The notes below the pieces were generated by a model. The model searched no databases, was not told the DNA's origin, and saw only the letters and a list, made by a program, of their open reading frames with translations. From PALSA-1353 sp050012375 (GTDB taxonomy: Bacteria; Planctomycetota; Phycisphaerae; Tepidisphaerales; Tepidisphaeraceae), in the NCBI GenBank assembly GCA_050012375.1, contig JBEKHH010000019.1:16283-80282 (forward strand): a stretch of 64,000 nucleotides of DNA, read 5' to 3'. This document shows, piece by piece, positions 1-7,282 of this stretch (position 1 is its first letter; each line of letters opens with the position of its first letter). A program made the position numbers and the translations under genes.

Positions 1-650
1 GGGTTCCACCCCGGTCTCGGCCTCGGAAGCCCTCACTTGTCAAAGAACAGAAGATGGCCTAGCGCCAGAAAATGCTAGGCCTGATCTTGGCCAGGGTCAA
101 ATTCCCATTCTGACGCTGGGTTAAGGCCGCCTCGCCCGCCACGCCGGGCGAAAGACACCCGGAAAACGATGCCCGCAATACCACAAACAACCAGGGGGTG
201 TCTGTGGCCGTGAGGCCACGGCGGCCACCGCCAGTAAGCCGACTATGACCAACGTCGCAACCTTCGGGGTTGCAACTGCGTCCCCTGAGTGGGCGCCAGC
301 CCCGCCCGTGCATGTCCTTTCTAAAGGACATCACCCATCGTTCTAACGGACATTTCGTGTTAGGATTTCACCCACCACCCCCCGTTGTCGGCCCGTGAGG
401 GCCGGGCGAGGCGATAGCCGAGCCGAGTGCCGCCGGAGGTACTACGGAGGCGGCACGAACCGCAAGGAAGTCGGGGGTCGAGTAACCCCGCGACGGAGCG
501 TAAATCGTTGTGGAGACAAGGTGGAATGACGAGTGAGGGTATCGCCTGCAAGGGATACCCTAGGGGATACCCGAAGGTCGTCATTTCCACGTCGGGTTGT
601 CCTTGAAAAAGGTTCGAATATTGTCCAATAGACTCCGTTTTTGGCTGAGC
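1..650. other. Intergenic region with hairpins, no gene seen
   Basis: I find no convincing gene in the first 650 bases; the open frames on the minus strand are rich in Arg, Gly, Ser and Pro and look like chance. Structures seen are an 8-bp inverted repeat GGCCTAGC/GCTAGGCC at 56-81 with a 10-nt loop, a near-perfect palindrome of ATGTCCTTT arms at 312-331, a related half-site (TTCTAACGGACAT) at 341-353, and two direct copies of GGGATACCC at 552-560 and 564-572. They could be operators or terminators of a gene left of the window. The block ends where the IS1595-type transposon has inserted. Confidence 0.5.
312..331. promoter_or_regulatory. 20-bp palindrome, possible operator
   Basis: Arms ATGTCCTTT and AAAGGACAT are separated by CT, giving a perfect palindrome. 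About ten bases further on a diverged half-site carries TTCTAACGGACAT, so on the minus strand two ATGTCC-TTAGAA units lie in tandem. This is the shape of a repressor operator, but no nearby regulator gene explains it. It could equally be a short hairpin. Confidence 0.3.
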
Positions 651-662
651 AACTGAACAGAA

Positions 663-688
663 CTGGGTAATTATATACTTGACTCCGG
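663..688. repeat. Left terminal inverted repeat of IS1595-type element
   Basis: It begins CTGGGTAATTATATACTTG and is the exact reverse complement of 3202-3227. It lies 25 bases upstream of the transposase start, so the AT-rich TTATATACTTG stretch may also carry promoter elements. Confidence 0.9.
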
Positions 689-713
689 TGACGACTTCTG
701 CTACCATTCCGGC

Positions 714-1724
714 ATGAGCACGAACAACAACAAAACCCAAAAGACGTTGATCGAGGCCATCCGCCAGTTTTCCGACCTTGATTATGCAACCATGTTTTTC
801 GCCGCGATCCGCTGGCCGTCCGGCGTCTGCTGCCCACATTGCGGATCAATGAAGGTTGATTATCTCCCCCATCGCCGATTGTGGCAATGCCGGGAGAATC
901 ACAGCCGAAACCAGTTCAGCGTGAAGATCGGCACTATCTTTGAGGAATGCCGACTGTCCATCGACAAATGCCTTATCGCGATCTGGCTTGAAGTCAACGC
1001 CAAGAATTCCATCAGCAGTTGCGAGATTGCCCGCGCTCTGGGCGTCACGCAAAAAACCGGGTGGTTTTTACTTCACCGTATCCGCCATGCCCTGCACGTC
1101 GGATCGTTCGATACGAAACTTCAAGGCGTCGTCGAGGTCGATGAGACATACGTCGGCGGCCTTTCCCAGAACATGCACAAGGCGCAACGGGCAAAGCGGA
1201 TCACCAGCAACGGTGTTGCCGGCAAGACGGCCGTCATGGGTTTACTGGAACGGCATGACGGCAAGAAACACAGCATCGTTCGCGCCGAAGTGGTGCCGAA
1301 TCGCAAGAGCGAATCGCTACACCCGATCATCCACCGAAACGTTGAGCCGGGAACGCAACTTTACACGGATTCCTTGGCCGGATACCGGGGGCTGACGCCG
1401 ACGTTCATGCACGATTTTGTTGACCACGCCAATGCCTACGTCAAAGACAAAGTGGTTCACACAAACGGCCTTGAAAACTTCTGGGCGCTGTTCAAGAGGT
1501 GCATCAAGGGTACGCACATTTCAATCGAGCCGTTCCATCTTTTCCGCTACGTTGACTCGGAAGCCTTCCGGTTCAACAACCGCGAAGTCAAAGACGCGGA
1601 TCGGTTTATGCTGGCCATGCAAGGCGTTTCGGGAAAGCGATTGACTTATAAGGCGCTCATCGGCGCATCGGAGTTATCCCCCGGAAGCGACAAAGGCGCG
1701 GGAAACGCCGAACTGCCCAATTGA
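714..1724 (+). CDS. IS1595 family (ISXO2-like) transposase
   Basis: This is the 336-aa DDE-type transposase that moves the surrounding element. The N-terminus has a zinc ribbon (CPHC at residues 40-43 and a later Cys at 59), which in this family binds the terminal repeats. The ISXO2-like catalytic domain follows: the first Asp is in VDETYVGG near 143, the second in LYTDSLAGY near 217, and the acidic/Asn signature TNGLENFW is near 253. The start is the first ATG after the left inverted repeat. The frame is intact and full length for the family, so the element may still be active. Confidence 0.93.
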   Translation: MSTNNNKTQKTLIEAIRQFSDLDYATMFFAAIRWPSGVCCPHCGSMKVDYLPHRRLWQCRENHSRNQFSVKIGTIFEECRLSIDKCLIAIWLEVNAKNSISSCEIARALGVTQKTGWFLLHRIRHALHVGSFDTKLQGVVEVDETYVGGLSQNMHKAQRAKRITSNGVAGKTAVMGLLERHDGKKHSIVRAEVVPNRKSESLHPIIHRNVEPGTQLYTDSLAGYRGLTPTFMHDFVDHANAYVKDKVVHTNGLENFWALFKRCIKGTHISIEPFHLFRYVDSEAFRFNNREVKDADRFMLAMQGVSGKRLTYKALIGASELSPGSDKGAGNAELPN

Positions 1725-1817
1725 TGCCATAGCCTTTCACCCCCACCGAAGTAGAATAGTTCGATCCGGCGAGCGCCGTTGTGGTGACTACGCCCGCCGG
1801 AATTAAGGAGATTCGTC

Positions 1818-2078
1818 ATGAAGCCCAAGATTTCGATTAATGGTCCGTTTGCCGCGTCTGCGCTTGATGTGGCCTATCGCGTGTATCGTGATATTCATCC
1901 CGCCACGACTGCAACGCTTGACCCTATACGCAATTCGGGGGAGTTTCAAAAGGCGATGGAATTACGCATTAAGAGCATAGCCAAGATCGCTTTGAATTTG
2001 CTTGGAGAGATTTCCGAAGCAATTCCTGAAGACACACATCTATCTGGCGAAGCTCCCGATTCTGCGAAGAAGGATTAG
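1818..2078 (+). CDS. Hypothetical passenger protein, 86 aa
   Basis: This small soluble protein is encoded directly after the transposase inside the transposon. A strong ribosome binding site (AAGGAG, 10 bases before the ATG) supports real translation. The middle (residues about 45-70) looks like one amphipathic helix rich in Ile, Ala and Lys, and the C-terminus is acidic then basic. I do not recognise a family. Position between the transposase and a HEPN-like gene suggests cargo; an accessory or antitoxin-like role is only a guess. Confidence 0.65.
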   Translation: MKPKISINGPFAASALDVAYRVYRDIHPATTATLDPIRNSGEFQKAMELRIKSIAKIALNLLGEISEAIPEDTHLSGEAPDSAKKD

Positions 2079-2179
2079 GGCGACCGCTTCTCACTCGTCC
2101 GCTACCCTTGTTTTTTTGGGCGGGGCGCGCTCGGTTTGATCTTATCATAACCAACTCCGATTGTTCCTAGATAACGGCC

Positions 2180-2743
2180 ATGAAGGCGCAACCACAACCG
2201 ACAATTGACGCGAGACACATTTTCCAATGTGCTGAATCTTTTTACTCGACCGCGATGCTATTGCTCAGTCGCTTCCCGATCATCCCCGGACAGCCCCATA
2301 GAATTCCATACGACGTTCTTGCCCCGTATGTCACGAATGCGGCGTTTTCCCTCGAACTTTTCTTCAAATGCATTTATTTCCTGGATAACAATGCCCCCAT
2401 CAGCGGCCACAAACTTTTGACGCTGTACAGTCAAAATCTTTCACCAGGTCGCCAAAAGGAAATTGACCAGTACGCCGAATATTATGCGCAGACCGATGAT
2501 GAGTTAAAGTCCCTTCGCATTCAGAACCCGGAATATCGCACAACAATTGGGTGTCTCGAAGCAAGCGATCGAGCCTTTGAATACTACCGATATATTTTCG
2601 AGGGACCGATGCTGACGGACAAAAAGGCAGGAACCTATGAGACGTTCGAGCTCATGGTACAACACATAATCCTGGGGACGCGCCACTTGATAATGAAGAT
2701 TCGTCCCGATTGGGCGAAGTTCCTAAGTAAACCACCTCCATAA
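2180..2743 (+). CDS. HEPN-like passenger protein
   Basis: This 187-aa, mostly helical protein has the pattern of HEPN-fold proteins: a helix with AAFSLELFFKCIYFL (residues about 53-67), then GHKLLTLYSQNL (about 76-87), matching the usual A.E...K......GH.L..L layout. HEPN proteins are often RNases or their inactive partners in defence and toxin-antitoxin systems. I do not see a clear R-x4-6-H catalytic motif, so an RNase activity is not supported. It lies inside the transposon, and its last 92 bases overlap an opposite-strand gene. The HEPN call rests on pattern only. Confidence 0.6.
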   Translation: MKAQPQPTIDARHIFQCAESFYSTAMLLLSRFPIIPGQPHRIPYDVLAPYVTNAAFSLELFFKCIYFLDNNAPISGHKLLTLYSQNLSPGRQKEIDQYAEYYAQTDDELKSLRIQNPEYRTTIGCLEASDRAFEYYRYIFEGPMLTDKKAGTYETFELMVQHIILGTRHLIMKIRPDWAKFLSKPPP

Positions 2744-2951
2744 TCGTGTCATCAAACTCCAAAACACAACGCATTCTCTCTACGCTGCCCCTCGGGATGA
2801 AGTCGATAAATAGATGGTTTTCATCAAGGTCGGCGACTCCGAACGCAACAATCGTTGCACCAATAAGGGCGTCGGGAGATTTCTTTGGAGTCCCGTGGGG
2901 CGCTGGGAGCATCCGATCAATCATATATTCCGTAAAGTCGATTTTACGCAC
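2652..2951 (-). CDS. Hypothetical passenger protein, opposite strand
   Basis: This 99-aa frame starts at GTG and reads like a genuine protein: a mixed alpha/beta core with GATIVAFGVADL and ENHLFIDFIPRG strands. It runs against the other cargo genes and its 3' end overlaps the 3' end of the HEPN-like gene by 92 bases. The residues in the overlap (Ser/Pro-rich, about 80-99) look like run-through tail. I do not recognise a family. The competing plus-strand frames across the same bases have a much less protein-like composition. Confidence 0.5.
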   Translation of the reverse strand: MRKIDFTEYMIDRMLPAPHGTPKKSPDALIGATIVAFGVADLDENHLFIDFIPRGSVERMRCVLEFDDTIMEVVYLGTSPNRDESSLSSGASPGLCVVP

Positions 2952-2981
2952 CGGAAACTCACTTTCTGGTATAATGCTGTC

Positions 2982-3158
2982 ATGCCCCCAAAATCATCCT
3001 CATCGCTCGGCAAGCCGCACCTCGGGCCGGAAGACTTCAACGAAGGCCCAGCGGCAGCGGCACGCTTTCGCGCCGCCGTCGCTCACATAGCGGCCCTTCC
3101 CAAGTCGGCGGTCCCGCGCCAGCAATCGCATCGGCGATCCAACGGGCGAAAGAAATAA
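2982..3158 (+). CDS. Small basic protein, 58 aa
   Basis: This frame begins MPPKSSSSLGKPHLGP and contains an AAARFRAAVAHIAALPKSAV helix, ending in a very basic tail. Short proteins with a RF..A..HI..VPK motif are frequent in planctomycete mobile DNA and resemble small antitoxins, but I cannot name a family. A TATAAT hexamer lies six bases before the ATG, so translation may be leaderless or nearly so. It is divergent from the opposite-strand passenger gene (31 bases between starts) and is the last gene before the right inverted repeat. Confidence 0.5.
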   Translation: MPPKSSSSLGKPHLGPEDFNEGPAAAARFRAAVAHIAALPKSAVPRQQSHRRSNGRKK

Positions 3159-3201
3159 GCCGACAGCCCCGCATCAACCAAAACGCTACCTTTAGCTGCT
3201 T

Positions 3202-3227
3202 CCGGAGTCAAGTATATAATTACCCAG
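3202..3227. repeat. Right terminal inverted repeat of IS1595-type element
   Basis: It starts CCGGAGTCAAGTATATAAT and is the exact reverse complement of the left terminal repeat. The target duplication AACTGAAC follows immediately. Confidence 0.9.
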
Positions 3228-3302
3228 AACTGAACACTTCTGAACACTTTTCGAGGTTTTAGTTAGTGTTCACTAGCTTTGTTTGTTGAATTTTGAACAC
3301 TT
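3228..3302. repeat. Cluster of TGAACACTT repeats
   Basis: TGAACACTT occurs at 3231-3239, 3241-3249 and 3294-3302, with one inverted copy of the core (AGTGTTCA) at 3265-3272. The first two copies are spaced 10 bases apart, one helical turn. The transposon target duplication AACTGAAC overlaps the first copy, so the element landed in this array. It lies downstream of the 3' end of the restriction-modification gene. Possible roles are protein-binding iterons or operators; nothing proves either. No gene is seen from 3228 to 3468. Confidence 0.5.
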
Positions 3303-3468
3303 TTGGGGCTTTGAAGGCGCTGCCCGAGCCTGACGAGGGGAGGGATTGCGGGGAACTTGTCGTCGCCGCGACAACTCATTGGGGCAGTTGCCATATTGGC
3401 AGGATCGCTCGCATCTGCTTGATCGGCGGCTGAGGATATGGCTGGTGAACTTGCCGCAAACCAATAGT

Positions 3469-6400
3469 TCATGATTGTGGGCTTGATTCTTGGGGCCAAT
3501 CAAACGTCGCCGCTTTCACTTTGCGGTAATTCTCATCCAACTTGGGCTGCAGAAGGATGATGGCCGTGATCCGCCGGGCAATGTTCATCACATCGCGGGC
3601 CTCTTCCGGCTTCAAGGGGCGCCCGAGGATTTTATCTTCCCGGTAGCTCAGCCATTTCTTGATGACCTGATATCCGCCGATGTAATACTCCCAGACGTTC
3701 AAGGGAATGTTGCGCCAATAGGCTGCCCCGTTCAGGTATACGTCGCAGGTCTTTTCGCCCAAAAGTCGCCGCGCATCCTTGGCCGACACGCCCCGCGCGG
3801 TTGCTTCGGCGTCGATGGCCTTGGCCTCGTCTTCATCGTACTGGCGTTCGGTGCGCCTGCCCGATCCCGGCATAACAGCGCCTGCTTTGGGCTGAAAGAT
3901 TCCCCAACCGGCCGTTACCGTCAGGTCGCCGCCAGTCTCGTCAAGCTGTCCGCCGCCGATCTTGGTTATCAAGCCAATTGTCTTGAAGATCGGGCCAATC
4001 TTCCCAGCCGTCACACCGGGCACGTCGGCTTCGGTATCCAATAGCGCCGCAACTTGTTCGCCAAGCGCCGCCGACGCTTCTAGCGCCTTGCGATCCGCAG
4101 GCTGGGGAATGCGCGGCCAATCACGCCGAATGCCGTCGGCGTTTTCGGACAGATATGCCGGGCTGTAGCCGATGGCCAGCGCATGCATCCAGATCAACCC
4201 CGCCGTCTTAACATCCGCGTCCGGGTCTGCGATTCCTAGTTCAGAGAGATACGCGCGCACGGGCTTTGACAGATTTGCGTGGGCGTTGCCGCTGAACAAT
4301 GCTTTCCCGTCCTCATTTGAATCCACCGGCAGTCGCAAGGCAAAGCAGGCCGCGTCGGGTGCAAGCAGATGGTCATCCGACAACCCCCGGCAGAAATATA
4401 TGGGTGCGCCTTCGGGATCTTTTGCGGGATTCATTCGACTCAAGACAAACGCATTTCCATCAAAACATTGACGCCACAGTGTCGGGCGGGCGCGGTTCCA
4501 TAGGGGGTTTACGGACGTGTAGTAGCACCAGCGCGTCTCAAAGGGCCGCAGCGCGTAGCGGCGTAGCCTGTCCTCATCGAAAGATTCTACCGCGACTGCC
4601 TTCGCCCTCGCGTCTTGCGGTGAAAAACCAGCCGCATCTTCGGTAAGTGCGGCCTGTCGGGCCTTGTATTCGTCCCACGATAGGCTGGCGTCGAAGTAAT
4701 CACGCATCCGGGCTTCCAGAGTTGCGCGGTCAATATCGATTAGCGCCCCGCCACGTTTTTCCATCAGCCCATTCGACGGCGGAACCTCGCACAGGTCCAC
4801 CATCTTCGGCCATGCGGTGTAGTGCGCAGCTACGTGTTCGGGATGGAATGAAAAGCGATTCTCCCGGCGCGGGTCGGCCAGCGTATAGGCCGCGTCAATG
4901 CCTTTGTCGCTTAGGCTGTCCAATAGGTCCGCGCGCTTCGTCGCGCCCCAAAAGTGGCGAAAGCGAACGGCGGGCTTCTTCTCTCGAGTGGACTTGCGAA
5001 CGATGACACAAACCGCGGTGCCTACTCGGATTCCTTCACGGTTGTAGTCGGTGGAGAAGACAGACGGATCGGGTTTGCCTTCGGGCGTCAATTTGCCAGT
5101 TTCGCGGCTGTCGCCGTTCATGCAGTCCAGCCACATCGTGTCGAACTCGGAAAGAAAGCGTTGGCGCATCACTACGAAAGAAGGATCGCCAAGGTAGGAG
5201 AAATTGGAGATGAACGAAACCACGCCCTTGCCGCTCATTTCCGCAATGCGCCGCTCGGCCAAACGGAAAAAGCGGATATAAAGATCGTCCAGATTAAATT
5301 TCTTGATGCCCCAGCCACCGGCGCTGGCGGGCTTGTTCAAATCTTTCTTGTATGGCTCCACTAACCCTTGTTCCTCTTGCGGGCTAACGCCAGAGAAGGC
5401 GTTGTAGGGTGGATTCCCTAATACCACCAGTATCTTTTTGTCACGTTTGACGTGTTCGGCCGCGTCTCGTTCCTCTTGAAGCTCGGCCCATGACATGACG
5501 TGTTGCTTGGCACCTTTTGGCGGCTCCCAGCCGGTCAAGGCATTCGTCAGGTACACGCCAACACGCTCGCCCTTTTTTTGTGACAGGGGCGCGCCTTCGG
5601 TTTGGAGCATCAGCCCCAATTGCAGGTGCGACACCACAAACGGCGCTGGCAGAATCTCGAAGCCGAACACCCGGTCCATCGCCGCTTGCTTCAGGTCCGA
5701 TGCTACCAGCGCGTCGCCACCTTTATCGCGGAGCGTGGAAGCGATCCTGTGCAGCACCTCCACCAAATACGCGCCCGTGCCACAACAAGGATCCAGTACG
5801 ATAACGTTCGCATCGGCCAGGCCATCGGGCAGGTTCAGTTCTTCCCGCAGGACCGTATCCACGCGGGCAACCTGATACTTGACGATTTCGCGCGGGGTGT
5901 ACCAGACGCCCAATTCCTTGCGCAGCTCCGGGTCATAGGCCTCCAGGAATGGCTCGTAGAAATACTGAACGGCGTGTTCATCCTCGAAACTACTGAAGAA
6001 TTGGGCCCGGTCTACACGATTCAGCACACCAGCGGTCCAATCCAACACTTCGACCAATCCCAGCGGCCCTAGCCGGCTCGGCTTGGCGACTTCCTCATAC
6101 AAAGTTCGGATGAAGGGGACATGCAAGGACCATTCGGCCGTCCGCCAATCAAATTTTGCCTTCGGGCCTGGATTGTCTTTGTGCCAGCGGACCCAGGCCG
6201 AAAACACGCCGTAGAAGAGCGTTTGCACCAGCGTTGACCGGAAGAAATGCTCGCCCTTGTCGCCGGTGAACTTCATCCCCAGCGCTTCTTCCAGGGCGGA
6301 TCGGACGGTTTGCAGGGCCGGCAATTCCTTTTTCTGCTCAACTCGAAAGAGCGCGTCGCGGGCGTAGGATGCCAAGAACCACGCCACGTCCCTGGGGTTG

Positions 6401-7017
6401 GCCAGTGGTGCGTTGTGGAGACAGGCACGGCGGATGAATTCAATAAACTGGTCGCCCTTGCGTTGCGCGGTTCCGCGCGGGTGCGCTGCCACGCGGCTCC
6501 AAAAATCCTGCTCGTTGTCGGCCAGCGAAAAGGCCTCCATCGGCTCAGGTGCGCCGCTTGGGCCGCGGGTAACGATCATAAAGTCGCGCAAATTGGTTGC
6601 GACAACGATGCCGTACTTGGCCAGATAGTCTTTTACTTGTGTGCTGAAGGCGATGGCTTTGATATCGGGTTTTGTTCCCTTGACCTCGATGGCTCCGCGC
6701 GCTGGCAATATTCCCGTTTTGGGCTCGCCGTCAGATTGACGTTGGAATTGATCGAGAGCGAACAATCCGCCATCGGGGAGGCCAGCGCCCTGGTTGTTGA
6801 TACTGATAATGCAGCGAACCTTGGGTTTGAGGGTGCGGCCCACGGCATTGAAGAGACCGGACAGGGCTGGGTAGTAGGACGTTTCCGCGACCCCCGCACC
6901 CGAGGCGCGGATTGCCTTCAATTCAGAAAGATATTCCTCGATGATTCGATGGTCCGGGTTGGCGGAAGTTTCGTCACCGCCAATGGCCGACTCGCTTGAA
7001 GCAACTTGCCTCGCCAT
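3469..7017 (-). CDS. Solitary restriction-modification enzyme (type IIG/ISP-like)
   Basis: This 1182-aa protein combines nuclease and N6-adenine methyltransferase in one chain. The N-terminal domain shows a PD-(D/E)xK layout: Glu45, PD at 81-82 and EVK at 111-113. The methyltransferase core has motif I DPCCGTGAYL (409-418) and motif IV NPPYNAF (535-541). The last 400 or so residues resemble the target-recognition region of type ISP enzymes. No helicase motor is seen, so it should cut near its site without translocation, like type IIG enzymes. The start ATG is preceded by GAAGG. It is flanked by a transposon and by intergenic repeats, which fits a mobile defence gene. Confidence 0.85.
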   Translation of the reverse strand: MARQVASSESAIGGDETSANPDHRIIEEYLSELKAIRASGAGVAETSYYPALSGLFNAVGRTLKPKVRCIISINNQGAGLPDGGLFALDQFQRQSDGEPKTGILPARGAIEVKGTKPDIKAIAFSTQVKDYLAKYGIVVATNLRDFMIVTRGPSGAPEPMEAFSLADNEQDFWSRVAAHPRGTAQRKGDQFIEFIRRACLHNAPLANPRDVAWFLASYARDALFRVEQKKELPALQTVRSALEEALGMKFTGDKGEHFFRSTLVQTLFYGVFSAWVRWHKDNPGPKAKFDWRTAEWSLHVPFIRTLYEEVAKPSRLGPLGLVEVLDWTAGVLNRVDRAQFFSSFEDEHAVQYFYEPFLEAYDPELRKELGVWYTPREIVKYQVARVDTVLREELNLPDGLADANVIVLDPCCGTGAYLVEVLHRIASTLRDKGGDALVASDLKQAAMDRVFGFEILPAPFVVSHLQLGLMLQTEGAPLSQKKGERVGVYLTNALTGWEPPKGAKQHVMSWAELQEERDAAEHVKRDKKILVVLGNPPYNAFSGVSPQEEQGLVEPYKKDLNKPASAGGWGIKKFNLDDLYIRFFRLAERRIAEMSGKGVVSFISNFSYLGDPSFVVMRQRFLSEFDTMWLDCMNGDSRETGKLTPEGKPDPSVFSTDYNREGIRVGTAVCVIVRKSTREKKPAVRFRHFWGATKRADLLDSLSDKGIDAAYTLADPRRENRFSFHPEHVAAHYTAWPKMVDLCEVPPSNGLMEKRGGALIDIDRATLEARMRDYFDASLSWDEYKARQAALTEDAAGFSPQDARAKAVAVESFDEDRLRRYALRPFETRWCYYTSVNPLWNRARPTLWRQCFDGNAFVLSRMNPAKDPEGAPIYFCRGLSDDHLLAPDAACFALRLPVDSNEDGKALFSGNAHANLSKPVRAYLSELGIADPDADVKTAGLIWMHALAIGYSPAYLSENADGIRRDWPRIPQPADRKALEASAALGEQVAALLDTEADVPGVTAGKIGPIFKTIGLITKIGGGQLDETGGDLTVTAGWGIFQPKAGAVMPGSGRRTERQYDEDEAKAIDAEATARGVSAKDARRLLGEKTCDVYLNGAAYWRNIPLNVWEYYIGGYQVIKKWLSYREDKILGRPLKPEEARDVMNIARRITAIILLQPKLDENYRKVKAATFDWPQESSPQS

Positions 7018-7121
7018 GAAATGCCTTCAAAATCGCGCCTTGGCGCGGTCCCGGCTTGTGAAAGGGTCCGCCCCAGCCTGAATGGGCGCTAGGATAACGG
7101 ATTGTGGGGCGGGTGTAACGC

Positions 7122-7151
7122 AACGCGCTCCCCTTCGGGTCGCGGCTAAAC
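7122..7151 (+). repeat. 30-bp dispersed repeat (CGCGGCTAAAC family), copy 1
   Basis: The unit runs from AACGCGCTCCCC to CGCGGCTAAAC. Related copies lie at 17745-17773 (partial), 21911-21940, 30693-30722 and 40197-40252. It can fold as a weak hairpin with a CGCG/CGCG base and CCC/GGG apex. This copy lies in the 265-bp gap between the start of the restriction-modification gene and the 3' end of the HD-GYP gene. Nothing else is recognised in that gap. Confidence 0.7.
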
Positions 7152-7282
7152 ATTTGTGGCGCACGGAGAGGCCCCAGGATGGGTATCGGCCTTTTCGGGG
7201 GAGGTGAAACGATCGCCGCGCGGCGGTGAGTTGTGACTTCAATGGCCGTCCGACCACGTTGCGGAATGATAACAGAGCCGCT

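Larger units (their letters stand above)
663..3227 (+). mobile_element. IS1595-family transposon with passenger genes
   Basis: The element is bounded by perfect 26-bp inverted repeats at 663-688 and 3202-3227. The direct repeat AACTGAAC lies at 651-658 and 3228-3235; its 8-bp length is the target duplication expected for IS1595. Four extra bases (AGAA) sit between the left copy and the left inverted repeat, so that end is slightly imprecise. At about 2.56 kb the element is more than twice the size of a bare IS1595. The extra length holds four small genes after the transposase. It inserted into an array of TGAACACTT repeats. Confidence 0.85.

Noticed and set aside
59..334. 91-codon minus-strand frame near the left edge
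   Set aside because: Arg/Gly-rich with no recognisable core, and it is crossed by several hairpins; considered noncoding.
3263..3503. Two overlapping minus-strand frames of 76-78 codons after the restriction gene
   Set aside because: Neither has a ribosome site or a protein-like core, and both overlap the repeat array and the 3' end of the larger gene.
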